From contig CAJUGH010000010.1 in the NCBI GenBank assembly GCA_910586215.1, forward strand, positions 1-64,000: a DNA stretch of 64,000 nucleotides, in the 5' to 3' direction. How positions within the stretch are numbered: position 1 is the first letter of the stretch; every line of letters starts with the position of its first letter. The notes beneath the pieces were generated by a model, which was given only the letters and a program-made list of their open reading frames with translations, was not told the origin of the DNA and did no database searches. The position numbers were made by a program, and so were the translations under genes. Source of the DNA: an uncultured Acetatifactor sp. Its GTDB lineage: Bacteria > Bacillota > Clostridia > Lachnospirales > Lachnospiraceae. Positions 45,240-53,560 of the stretch are shown one piece after another.

Positions 45240-45459
45240 CCTCATACCATGGCAGCAGAGCAGACGACTTTTTTCACAGTATCAAAAGCGGCAAAAACAG
45301 AGGCAGAGGTATTGGCATGTCTGGGGTTTCTTGATAAAATGTGTAAACATTGCAGAACAGCTCCATTACAGCAGTGTCCAGAATTTCATCCGCTTTTCCG
45401 GTAAAAGTGAAGGCATAACACCGGGGAAATACAGGGATCAGCATAATAAGAGAAAATGA
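45240..45459 (+). pseudogene. remnants including an AraC-type C-terminus
   Basis: In one frame 45346-45459 reads NIAEQLHYSSVQNFIRFSGK then EGITPGKYRDQHN, the second helix-turn-helix of an AraC-family regulator. The N-terminal part is missing. Just upstream, in another frame, TTFFTVSKAAKTEAEVLACL resembles the C-terminal part of a LipO-type binding protein; that match is weak. Together they look like fragments left by deletions. Confidence 0.5.
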
Positions 45460-45483
45460 CTATATAAACAGGGAAACGGAGAC

Positions 45484-47667
45484 ATGATGACAATGGAAAG
45501 AGAACGGGCCACACAGAAGCTGGAACTGTACTACAACCAACCGGCCACTGTCTGGGAGGAAACTCTCCCCATCGGCAATGGCAGGCTGGGAGGCATGATA
45601 TGGGGAGGCGTATCCAGGGAGAGGATCGGACTGAACGAGGAATCCCTCATCAGCGGGTATGAGCGGGAGAAGGACAATCCCCACGCCTTTGAGAGTCTGG
45701 GGAAGGTGCGGAAACTGGTCTTCGCCGGTGAGAATGGGGCGGCTGAACGGCTGATCCAGGAGCATATGCTGGGGGAGTATAATGAGTCCTATCTGCCCCT
45801 GGGCAACTTGAATCTGGTCTATGGGAACCTGTCCCCGGATAAGGTGAAGCATTATGAGCGCAGGCTGCATCTGGAGGAGGCTGTGGCCACTGTGGATTTT
45901 GACGTGGAAGGTATCCATTATCACAGGGAGGCATTTGCCTCCTATCCGGGAAATGCCATTTTCCTGCTGCTGGAGGCAGACAGGCCGGTGATGGAGGTGG
46001 ACATATCCCTGGAATCAGAACTGCGCTGCCAGGTTACGGAGGAAAAAGGGGGCCTTAGGTTCACCGGGCGGTGTCCGGAGCACCTGGATCCTTCCTATGT
46101 GAGAAAAGGGGAGGAGGCTGTGGTCTGGGGCTACCGGGGGAAAAGCTTCCAGGGCAGGATCCGGATGGTAGATACAGACGGGATCCTGCAGACAGGCCAG
46201 GGGGTACTCCGGGTCGGGAAGGCATCCCGGATCATACTGGTGCTGGAGGTATATACCCCCGCGAACCTGGAAGGGGAGTACGCCGCATGGAAGGCGGAAC
46301 ATATCCGGGACTACCAGCAGATCTACAGGAAGGTGGAACTGTACCTGGGTCCCCAGAAGGAGGATCCCACGGATATCCGCCTGCAGAAGCTGCGGGAGGG
46401 AGAGGAGGACAATGGTTTGTTTGCCCTCTATTTCCAGTTTGGCAGGTATCTGATGATCGCCTCTTCCAGGGAAGGGAGTCTTCCGGCTAATTTACAGGGG
46501 ATCTGGAGTTGGAAGTTCCAGGCACCCTGGAGTTGTAACTGGACCACGAATATCAATCTGGAGATGAATTACTGGCCAGCCCTAAGCTGCGGCCTGGAGG
46601 CATGCATGGAGCCATATTTCCGCTTCGTGAAGAAGCTGGCAGAGAAGGGGAAGAAGACAGCCAGGGTCCATTACCATTGCAGAGGGACAGTACATCATCA
46701 CAATGCAGACGGGTGGTATGCTACCAACCCGGTGGGAATCGGTTATGGTGAAGAAACAGGGAGGGATGGCTGTGTCTGCTGGTCCATGTGGCCCATGGGC
46801 ATGGCCTGGCTGGTCCAGGAATTCTACAATTACTACCAGTATACCGGGGACCAGGAATTCCTGCGCCGGGAAGCATATCCCCTGCTCCGGGATACGGCCC
46901 TGTTCCTGGTGGACTGGCTGGTACCTTATGAGGGAAAGTATGTCACCTGCCCCTCCACTTCCCCGGAGAACAAATTTTATGACGCGGAGGGGAATCCCTG
47001 TGCAGTCACCATGGCTTCTGCCATGGACCTGGAACTGACCCAGGAGGTGTTCGGCCGGTATCTGTCTACCTGCCAGATCCTGGGGATCCAGGAGCCTTTC
47101 ATGGAGGAGGTGAAGGAGCGTCTGGGGAAACTCTGGCCGGTCCAGATCGGCAGCTACGGTCAGATCCTGGAATGGTTCCAGGAATATGAGGAGGTGGAAC
47201 CGGGGCACAGGCATCTGTCCCATCTGTACGGCCTGTACCCCTCGGATCTCTGGGCAGGGGATCCCGCCATGGAAGAGGCGGTGCGGATCTCCCTGAAGCA
47301 CCGTCTGGAAAACGGCGGGGGCTATACGGGCTGGAGCTGCGCCTGGATCATCAATCTTATGGCAGTACTGGGGGATGGGGAAGGGGCCTGGGAGTACCTG
47401 CATACATTGCTGACCAGGTCCACGTATCCCAACCTGTGGGATGCCCACGAACCCTTCCAGATAGACGGGAATTTCGGCGGCATCGCCGGCATGGCCAATA
47501 TGCTGGTGCAGGACCGGGGCGGGGAACTGAAGCTTCTGCCGGCTCTGCCAGGGCAGTTTTCCGAAGGGTATGTGAGAGGACTGCGCCTTACGGGAAACAG
47601 GGAACTGTCCATGACCTGGGAAAAGGGTGTGGTGGTGGAATCAGAGATCCGCAGGCTGGACGGATGA
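45484..47667 (+). CDS. glycoside hydrolase family 95 (alpha-L-fucosidase type), second copy
   Basis: 727 residues without signal peptide, so cytoplasmic. Start LYYNQPATVWEETLPIGNGRLGGMIWGG is the GH95 N-terminal domain. The catalytic barrel has SLPANLQGIWS, NWTTNINLEMNYWPA (catalytic Asn pair), STSPENKF (general acid Glu) and PFQIDGNFGGIAGMANML (Asp). It is compact compared with the first copy, lacks the low-complexity insertions, and the two differ widely, so they are not a recent duplication. The ribosome binding site is weak (CGGAGA); three in-frame ATG codons compete at the start. A position downstream of remnants means its promoter is uncertain. Confidence 0.93.
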   Translation: MMTMERERATQKLELYYNQPATVWEETLPIGNGRLGGMIWGGVSRERIGLNEESLISGYEREKDNPHAFESLGKVRKLVFAGENGAAERLIQEHMLGEYNESYLPLGNLNLVYGNLSPDKVKHYERRLHLEEAVATVDFDVEGIHYHREAFASYPGNAIFLLLEADRPVMEVDISLESELRCQVTEEKGGLRFTGRCPEHLDPSYVRKGEEAVVWGYRGKSFQGRIRMVDTDGILQTGQGVLRVGKASRIILVLEVYTPANLEGEYAAWKAEHIRDYQQIYRKVELYLGPQKEDPTDIRLQKLREGEEDNGLFALYFQFGRYLMIASSREGSLPANLQGIWSWKFQAPWSCNWTTNINLEMNYWPALSCGLEACMEPYFRFVKKLAEKGKKTARVHYHCRGTVHHHNADGWYATNPVGIGYGEETGRDGCVCWSMWPMGMAWLVQEFYNYYQYTGDQEFLRREAYPLLRDTALFLVDWLVPYEGKYVTCPSTSPENKFYDAEGNPCAVTMASAMDLELTQEVFGRYLSTCQILGIQEPFMEEVKERLGKLWPVQIGSYGQILEWFQEYEEVEPGHRHLSHLYGLYPSDLWAGDPAMEEAVRISLKHRLENGGGYTGWSCAWIINLMAVLGDGEGAWEYLHTLLTRSTYPNLWDAHEPFQIDGNFGGIAGMANMLVQDRGGELKLLPALPGQFSEGYVRGLRLTGNRELSMTWEKGVVVESEIRRLDG

Positions 47668-47908
47668 AGGCTCGCAAGATGGCAAGGCGGTGGTCCATAA
47701 CCTCTGGGGCGCAATTCTGACTTTGTAGGAGGGGGTGTCTGAACTGTTACAGGGATACCGCAGATACCGCGGTGGCAGCAAATTTTTCCAGGATCCCCTT
47801 CATTTATGTCCGGAAATGACGATATACTATATGATACCAGACAGGTCTGTGATGCATAGTTGCGGGCGTTTTGCTTTGCAGAGAGGTTGATTACAAGGAG
47901 GTAATGGT

Positions 47909-48697
47909 ATGGGGATGTTGGAAAAGCAGGATTGTTCCTTTCTGTTTTCCAGTCTGGGCAGCGGAGCTGCCAATGTGGCAGGCAGTAATTTCCTGACAGA
48001 TTATGCGAGTATTAAGAATGGCAGTTATGGAAAGCTGATGAAGGCCTATTACAATGAGACAGGAAGCGATTCCGTGAAGAGCACAGCGAAGGGCAGCAGG
48101 ACAGAACAGAAGTCCGGTCGGAAGGCGGAGAAGCTATCCAGCAAGGAGTCCAAAGCCTATGCCCAGGTGCAGACTACCACGGATGCCCTGAAGGATTCGG
48201 CTGATGCCCTGCTGGCAGGAGGTTCCAAGTCCCTGTTTGCCATGAAGGATATCACTACCAGGAATGAGGATGGCACAGAGACCACGGTGAAGGGCTACGA
48301 TACGGAGGCCATCTATAAGGCTGTGAACAGCTTCGTGACGAATTACAATGCCGTAGTGAAGGCTGTGGATGAAGTGGACGGCAATACCGTTACAGGCAGG
48401 GCTAAGCGTATGGTAAACGATTCTGCCACCAACTTGAAGTCCCTTCTGAAAGTGGGGATTACCATAGGGGCAGATAATACCCTGTCCATAGACAAGGAGA
48501 CTTTCCTAAAGGCAGATATGTCCCGGGTGAAGAGCCTGTTCCATGACATAGGCTCTTACGGATACCGGGTATCTGCCCAGGCTGCTATGATCAATTATGG
48601 GGCAGACAGGGAACTGGAACGGGGAAGTTCCTATACCACCAAGGGAGCCTACAACACGAATTTTGGCAACGGGAATCTGTTTAACGGTTATTTCTAA
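47909..48697 (+). CDS. FliD C-terminal-like protein of unknown role
   Basis: 262 residues. The N-terminal part carries a motif LTDYASIKNGSYGKLMKAYY, a Lys/Ser-rich linker follows, and residues about 90-240 resemble the C-terminal part of flagellar cap proteins: VNSFVTNYNAVVKAVDEV and GITIGADNTLSIDKETFLKA then SRVKSLFHD. It has no signal peptide and is far shorter than FliD. No flagellar genes are nearby. AAGGAGG is 7 nt before the ATG. Could be a cell-surface or flagellum-related protein; the function is not established. Confidence 0.65.
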   Translation: MGMLEKQDCSFLFSSLGSGAANVAGSNFLTDYASIKNGSYGKLMKAYYNETGSDSVKSTAKGSRTEQKSGRKAEKLSSKESKAYAQVQTTTDALKDSADALLAGGSKSLFAMKDITTRNEDGTETTVKGYDTEAIYKAVNSFVTNYNAVVKAVDEVDGNTVTGRAKRMVNDSATNLKSLLKVGITIGADNTLSIDKETFLKADMSRVKSLFHDIGSYGYRVSAQAAMINYGADRELERGSSYTTKGAYNTNFGNGNLFNGYF

Positions 48698-48791
48698 CAA
48701 CAGTTCGCGGAATGGAGGGGCATGGCGTAGTTGGGTACCCGCAGGCGAAAGTAGTGAGAAATGGCTTGAAATCAAACATTTTTGAGGTTTT

Positions 48792-48829
48792 GCGGGGTTC
48801 ATCACAGTGGTTGGTGGATCCCGCTTTTT
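48792..48829 (+). terminator. terminator after the FliD-like gene
   Basis: GCGGG...CCCGC with partial inner pairing (ATCAC/GTGGAT), followed by TTTTT (48825-48829). AT-rich sequence begins here. Confidence 0.65.
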
Positions 48830-48919
48830 CGCGCTTTATATGTCACTTATAAGATGATAACTTGGTGGGACTTCGTAGTAAATAGTGCTGGAATAAGCAG
48901 AAAAAAGCTGAGGGTTATC

Positions 48920-50236
48920 ATGATTTATATCGCAGACAATATATCGAATTATTTGATATATCTTTTTATCATTCATTTTGGGTTTAGGTTAAAACCAAGA
49001 AAAAACAAACTTTTTATTGGTGCATCGGTTTTAACTATGCTGACTGCTGGGGGGTACAACGCATATTTTGATATAAACTCTCCGATTGTCTATCTAATTT
49101 GGAGTGTGCTTTCCATATGCTTATTTTTTGAAGACAGATTGCGCCATCTGTTTATATTAAGTGCGGCCCTTATGTATTTCACGGGAATCATTGATACGTT
49201 CAGTGTCATGCTGATCCAGGTTGTTTTAATAGGTGGAGGGGTCAGCGGCACGGATATAACATGGTGGATGGAGCCTGCTTATCTGCTCTCTTTTTTAGTA
49301 TATTTTTTGGTATATTTGCGGCTCTTCAAGAAAAATGAGGTTTATTTATGCGATATAAAATTTAAGTACAAGTTTGCGCTTTTGATACAGGGAAGTATTT
49401 TCCAGATGTTTTATAATTTTGTTTTTGTTTTTTTCGAGGAAAACCATACAATGTATGGCCTGGATGCCTATGCAGTATTTTTTATCAGCATAGTGGGGGC
49501 GCTTTATTCCATTTTTCTTACGCTTAGTTTTGCCATAAAGAATATTCTGTCAGACAGGCAGAACAGGGAACTGCAATCTTTTATGTATATGCAGAAACAG
49601 CAGTTCGATTATCAGTTACAGCAGTCAGAGTCTATGCGGCGTTTTAAACATGATCTGGTAAATCATATGGGCATCCTTAGGGAACTGGCAAATCAAAAAA
49701 AGATAGAAGAAGTCAAAGAGTATATAGATACCATTTGGGATATACAGGATGAGTTTAATCTAAAGATCCACACAGGGGACAGTCTGCTTGATGTTATCGT
49801 GAATTATTATTTCTATCTGGCAGAAAAGGAAAATATAGATTTTACCGTGACAGGGAGGCTGGCCAGGAGAACAGGTCTTGAGATGTTTGATCTTACAACA
49901 CTGATGGGAAATATCTTACAGAATGCCATGGAAGCAGCCGTACAAACGGCCATTCCTAAAATCCGGGTTGAACTGATAGAACATAGAAAAGAAATTTTTA
50001 TTGTGGTCAGCAATAGTGTGGGTAAAAAAATGAATACCCCGAAAGGCTTTCCGGTGACATCAAAAGCGGATACGGCGAATCATGGATATGGTCTGAAAAA
50101 TATTGTGGCAGTGGTTCACAAGTATCATGGGGAATATTATATGGAGTCCATAGTGGAAAATGGAGAAGCAATGTTTCAAATGGGTATTGCTATCCCTAAG
50201 GATGGTATTTTAAAGAATAGTATTCCAGAGGATTAG
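48920..50236 (+). CDS. GHKL-type sensor histidine kinase, AT-rich copy
   Basis: 438 residues. About six membrane helices (1-225), then a coiled linker, phosphoacceptor FKHDLVNHMGIL (about residue 240), N box LMGNILQNAMEAA and G box GYGLKNIVAVVHKYHGEY. AgrC-like architecture without extracellular domain suggests a small or peptide signal. GAGGG precedes ATG 48920; the upstream in-frame extension is AT-rich and lacks a ribosome binding site. The response regulator gene starts 11 nt downstream. Codon use differs from the GC-rich kinase at 29.6 kb, suggesting transfer. A single copy of the repeat seen in front of the lipoprotein lies at 48839-48853. Confidence 0.9.
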   Translation: MIYIADNISNYLIYLFIIHFGFRLKPRKNKLFIGASVLTMLTAGGYNAYFDINSPIVYLIWSVLSICLFFEDRLRHLFILSAALMYFTGIIDTFSVMLIQVVLIGGGVSGTDITWWMEPAYLLSFLVYFLVYLRLFKKNEVYLCDIKFKYKFALLIQGSIFQMFYNFVFVFFEENHTMYGLDAYAVFFISIVGALYSIFLTLSFAIKNILSDRQNRELQSFMYMQKQQFDYQLQQSESMRRFKHDLVNHMGILRELANQKKIEEVKEYIDTIWDIQDEFNLKIHTGDSLLDVIVNYYFYLAEKENIDFTVTGRLARRTGLEMFDLTTLMGNILQNAMEAAVQTAIPKIRVELIEHRKEIFIVVSNSVGKKMNTPKGFPVTSKADTANHGYGLKNIVAVVHKYHGEYYMESIVENGEAMFQMGIAIPKDGILKNSIPED

Positions 50237-50247
50237 GAGAGCAGGAT

Positions 50248-50952
50248 ATGAGAATATGCATAGTGGAAGATGAAGCGGTGTGGAGGGATAAGATAAGGGC
50301 TGTCATTGAAGAATATTGCATGGAAAAAAATATCTCAGCCCATATCATTGCATATGACAGAGGAAGAGATTTTATGGAAAATGCAGATGTGGATGTATTG
50401 TTTCTGGACATTGAACTTGCAGAGGGCGAAGACGGTTTTAAGATAGCAAAAAAATTGTTGGATTCCGGGAGTCCGTGCAAGGTATGCTTTTTAACCTCGC
50501 ATACGGAAATGGCAAGGCAGGGATACAAGGTGAATGCCTTCAGATACATCGACAAGAAGCACTTGGAAGAAATCAGAGAGGCACTTACATTTTTCTTTAA
50601 AACAAAAATTCAGGAGAGATTCATTTATTGTAATGATACTGCCGGGATTCGGATTCAGATAAACCTAAGTGAACTCCTGCTTGTGGAGACCAGTGGAAGA
50701 AAATTAAGATACCTCATGCTTGACGGCAGTGCGTATTTGTGTGAAGGACGGATATCTGAAACAGCGCAGAACCTGTCCCCGTTTGGCTTCTTTTATGTGC
50801 AGCGGTCGTATATTGTCAATTTAAAATATATTGAGAGTGTAAACAGCCGTGAGATCATGCTCTGTAATGGGTTAAAGATAGCAGTTGGCAGGGTTCATGG
50901 CAGGGAGTTTAAGAAGGAGTTTTTTAAATGGAGAATGTTGTTTGAGGACTAA
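50248..50952 (+). CDS. LytTR family response regulator, AT-rich copy
   Basis: 234 residues. Receiver domain (1-118) with VEDEAVWRDKI and phosphoacceptor VLFLDIELAEGEDG; LytTR domain (about 130-230) with IYCNDTAGIRIQINLSELLLVETSGRKLRYLML and YVQRSYIVNLKYIESV. AGGAG lies 9 nt before the ATG. It is coupled with the preceding kinase. Three direct repeats with LytTR-like phasing begin 3 nt after its stop, in front of a lipoprotein gene, which is its most likely target. Confidence 0.93.
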   Translation: MRICIVEDEAVWRDKIRAVIEEYCMEKNISAHIIAYDRGRDFMENADVDVLFLDIELAEGEDGFKIAKKLLDSGSPCKVCFLTSHTEMARQGYKVNAFRYIDKKHLEEIREALTFFFKTKIQERFIYCNDTAGIRIQINLSELLLVETSGRKLRYLMLDGSAYLCEGRISETAQNLSPFGFFYVQRSYIVNLKYIESVNSREIMLCNGLKIAVGRVHGREFKKEFFKWRMLFED

Positions 50953-50954
50953 TC

Positions 50955-51025
50955 TGTGTCGTTTGTGCAAAAAATGTGTCATTTATACAGATAGTATGTT
51001 ATTTTTCCCGCAGTGTGGTATAAAT
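50955..51025 (+). promoter_or_regulatory. three direct repeats phased at 20 bp upstream of a weak promoter
   Basis: TGTGTCGTTTGTGCA (50955), TGTGTCATTTATACA (50975) and TATGTTATTTTT (50995) start exactly 20 bp apart, two helical turns. The third overlaps the -35 position (ATGTTA at 50996-51001, poor match) of a promoter whose -10 is TATAAA (51019-51024). This is the layout expected for activation by a LytTR dimer. Confidence 0.7.
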
Positions 51026-51123
51026 AAAACGTCATGACAGAAAAGCAGGTATCATGTAATTATGGCACAGAAAGTTGCATTCAACAGGCTTGGGATGCGG
51101 TGCAGAAATGAGGAAAGTGAATT

Positions 51124-51903
51124 ATGAAAAAATTGAAAATGGCGATGGCTATAGGAGTAATCATGCTTATGCTTTCAGCATGCGGACAGGCTAAGAATCC
51201 GAAAGGGACTCAGGCAGACGTAACAGGCGGTGTCGCCGAAATCAGTGACGGTACAAAGGAGGTTCAGGAAACACAGAATGATGAGACGGCAGGATCTGTC
51301 AATAGGAATCCCAAAGCATCAGATGTCTCTGCAAATCAGCAGGAAAACAGTACACAGACAGTTGAAAAGGCAGATATGGAGAGGACAGCAGAGGAATTGT
51401 TGGATTCATTTATCGATGGCTCGATAAGTGCAGTTGCCTCCACGGATTTGACATCGACATTTTATATTTCTGATTTAGATATGGACGCTGAAGAAGGGGA
51501 CTCCTTTTCTGTTGGAGAGAAAGTAGATCTTGACAATGATGGAGAGAACGAACTGATTGTTAACGGCCCTTATGGCGGTATATACTTTGACGCACGTGAT
51601 AACAAGGTATATGAATTTGCTGTAGCAGAAGGTACTGCCCTGGTTCTTTCTTATACTTATTATAACGGAGCGGTATGGATTATGTATAGCAACAAGTCGA
51701 GCGCAGGATTTGAGTATTATCATATGGAAAAATATGAAGGAGCCGATAATTTAGTTGCAGAAATGTATTTCGGAGAGGAACTTGTTGACCCGGATAATGC
51801 AGAGGCTGGATTGAAATACACATTGAATGGAACGGAAATTTCATGCGATGAATATACAGAATTATGTAGCAAAATTTTCGCTGCTGAAGTATATACAAAC
51901 TAA
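51124..51903 (+). CDS. putative lipoprotein with Asp-rich calcium-type loop
   Basis: 259 residues. The signal peptide ends in MLSAC (Cys20); a Thr/Glu/Asn-rich linker runs to about residue 80. The folded part contains DLDNDGENELIV, a DxDxDG loop of the type that binds calcium in EF-hand or FG-GAP repeats, then GGIYFDARDNKVYEF. No family recognised. AGGAAAG precedes the ATG. It lies directly downstream of the kinase-regulator pair, behind the phased repeats, and is its probable output. Confidence 0.75.
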   Translation: MKKLKMAMAIGVIMLMLSACGQAKNPKGTQADVTGGVAEISDGTKEVQETQNDETAGSVNRNPKASDVSANQQENSTQTVEKADMERTAEELLDSFIDGSISAVASTDLTSTFYISDLDMDAEEGDSFSVGEKVDLDNDGENELIVNGPYGGIYFDARDNKVYEFAVAEGTALVLSYTYYNGAVWIMYSNKSSAGFEYYHMEKYEGADNLVAEMYFGEELVDPDNAEAGLKYTLNGTEISCDEYTELCSKIFAAEVYTN

Positions 51904-52361
51904 CGGTAAAGCTTTATGTTCTGGCAATCGGCGCTCCAACCTGTTGGACAGTTCCATCCATGCATGTGTGAGGGTGGTGTGGAAAAGTTCCGGGCGGGAT
52001 TTCAAATATTGTTTGGAATAGAAGGTAAGGTCAGAATTTTTACTGTATTCATATTCTATGCCAATATAGCACATCCCTTTCGGACAGCACTAGTTTCCTG
52101 CAATCCATCTAATACCCATTTTTTGGCAACGCCATTCAATAGGCATAGCTTTACAGCCAACCCATATTTCTCTGACATGGTTGCAAAAGAAGAATCGGGA
52201 ACTTGAAATGCCTTCTGTAATTTTGTGCTAAGATATTTGGAGATAGAATTTTAAATGATTACCTTTTTGTGGGATATTGATTTACGCTGTTGATGGGCTG
52301 GATTAACAGGATGCAAGCTCTTTTTGTATGTGCTTTCATTGTAGCAGATTCCCACCTTTCC
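51904..52361. other. AT-rich stretch without a recognisable gene
   Basis: Short frames exist on both strands but none has a plausible ribosome binding site plus recognisable protein. It separates the lipoprotein gene from the MntA-HepT remnant and is probably decayed DNA. Confidence 0.5.
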
Positions 52362-52483
52362 GGTATGCGCCAGATGTTTCAAGAGGCACTGGATTTTTCG
52401 GTTGATATAGTACCACGACGGGAATTACGGATGACTTTAGGAAAGAAATAGCCGGAACGGAGATATTATTGTATGAAGAGTAA
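52362..52483 (+). pseudogene. MntA-type antitoxin remnant (C-terminal end, frameshifted)
   Basis: GMRQMFQEALDFSVDIVPRR (then ELR) is read to about 52430; after a frame change DFRKEIAGTEILLYEE runs to the TAA at 52481-52483. This matches the end of MntA-like nucleotidyltransferase antitoxins. The N-terminal catalytic GSxARGE...D-x-D region is absent. The stop overlaps the HepT start, the usual spacing of this module. Confidence 0.65.
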
Positions 52484-52763
52484 AGATGTAATTATCCTCA
52501 AAAAGATCTTGGACTATTGCAGGCAGTTAGATGAAGCATGTGATATGTTTGATAATGATTACAATAACTTTTTGAGCAATTCGGTTTTTCAAAATGCCTG
52601 CTGTATGTGTATTTTGCAGATAGGGGAGTTATGCAAAGTAATATCAGAGGAATTGAGAATGCAGGAAAAAGTTGTTCCTTGGAAAGAATGGTGTGGAATT
52701 AGGATGCAGGATGCAGGGAAGACGTATAATATTACGTCTGTCCGGGCATCTTGTTTTTTATGA
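52473..52763 (+). pseudogene. HepT-type (DUF86) toxin, C-terminally truncated
   Basis: The first 76 or so residues match HepT/DUF86: DVIILKKILDYCRQLDEACD, FDNDYNNFLSNSVFQNACCM, CILQIGELCKVISEEL, VPWKEWCGIRM. Homology stops just before the R-N...H-x-Y motif that forms the active site of HepT toxins; the remaining codons run through a terminator hairpin. The protein should be inactive as a toxin. It overlaps the antitoxin remnant by 11 nt. Confidence 0.7.
52710..52758 (+). terminator. terminator fused to the start of the next gene
   Basis: GATGC...AGACGTA and TACGTCT...GCATC form a long hairpin followed by TTGTTTTTT (52751-52759). The T-run ends at the A of the ATG of the next gene. Confidence 0.75.
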
Positions 52764-53293
52764 AGAAAAAGCGGGATTTTGATTACTATGTGTTATTGTT
52801 TTTCTGCCTGGCCTTTACGGGATGGCTCTGGGAGGTGCTGCTTTTTTGGCTGACAGACCATGCCTTTATCAACCGGGGGGTATACAGGGGACCATACCTT
52901 CCCATCTACGGGGTGGGAGGGGTATTGCTGTGCTTTCTGCTTCGAAGGTACCGCAGGAGGCCCTTCCTGGTGTTTGTGCTGTCCATGGCTGTCTGCTCCG
53001 TGCTGGAGTACCTGACCAGCTATCTGCTGGAGGTCCGCTGGGGGATCCGGTGGTGGGATTACAGCGGTCATGCCTTGCATGTCAATGGCAGAATCTGCCT
53101 GGCCGGGTCAGTGGTCTTCGGCCTGGGCGGGACGGCCCTGGTCTGCCTGCTGCTGCCTGCGTATGACAGGCTGTATGGGAAGCTGCCGGGGAAATGGCGG
53201 ATCGCCCTAAGTATTGTGCTGCTCCTTCTGTTCGTGGCAGATGCCACTTATTGTACCATGTTCCCCAATACCGGACAGGGGATTACATTTTAA
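52760..53293 (+). CDS. PF06541-type (putative ABC transporter permease, CmpB-like) membrane protein
   Basis: 177 residues with about five membrane helices. The family start FDYYVLLFFCLAFTGWLWEV, followed by RGVYRGPYLPIYGVGG, is the signature of the putative permease family found in Clostridia; its function is not demonstrated. The coding part is complete and GC-rich, but the ATG has no ribosome binding site: a terminator T-run lies directly against it, and upstream DNA is AT-rich. The natural promoter and leader have apparently been replaced, so expression is doubtful. Confidence 0.75.
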   Translation: MKKKRDFDYYVLLFFCLAFTGWLWEVLLFWLTDHAFINRGVYRGPYLPIYGVGGVLLCFLLRRYRRRPFLVFVLSMAVCSVLEYLTSYLLEVRWGIRWWDYSGHALHVNGRICLAGSVVFGLGGTALVCLLLPAYDRLYGKLPGKWRIALSIVLLLLFVADATYCTMFPNTGQGITF

Positions 53294-53355
53294 TCCGGTA
53301 TAGATAGTAACGGTTCAGCCTGCGCCAAAGTGGGCGCATTCTGCTCAATTCATGA

Positions 53356-53379
53356 CAGTAGAATGCCTGCATTCTACTG
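53356..53379. repeat. perfect 11-bp inverted repeat
   Basis: CAGTAGAATGC (53356-53366) and GCATTCTACTG (53369-53379) with a 2-nt centre. No T-run follows. It lies 15 nt before a dispersed palindrome; the gap 53294-53560 has no gene. Confidence 0.8.
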
Positions 53380-53393
53380 TATGTGTGCATCAT

Positions 53394-53426
53394 GTTACTT
53401 TGGGCGGCAGGGCCGTGAAAAGTAAC
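53394..53426. repeat. dispersed palindrome, compact copy
   Basis: GTTACTTT (53394-53401) and AAAGTAAC (53419-53426) enclose GGGCGGCAGGGCCGTGA, itself able to pair. It is closely similar to the copy at 59406 in the same orientation. Confidence 0.75.
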
Positions 53427-53449
53427 AATCTGAGAAGACCAGGGAAATA

Positions 53450-53478
53450 TTGACGAGAAGTTATTTGTATCGTACAAT
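53450..53478 (+). promoter_or_regulatory. promoter of the AI-2E family gene
   Basis: TTGACG (53450-53455), 17-bp spacer, TACAAT (53473-53478). Confidence 0.8.
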
Positions 53479-53560
53479 ACAAGTATGGAAAATGGATATG
53501 GATAAGGTGGCAGATGGGAAAGCATGCCAGTATCCTTATGGAGATAAGGGGTAGATACAT

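Noticed and set aside
51916..52206. 96-codon frame in the AT-rich gap
   Set aside because: No ribosome binding site, no recognisable features, and competing frames on the other strand; treated as non-coding.
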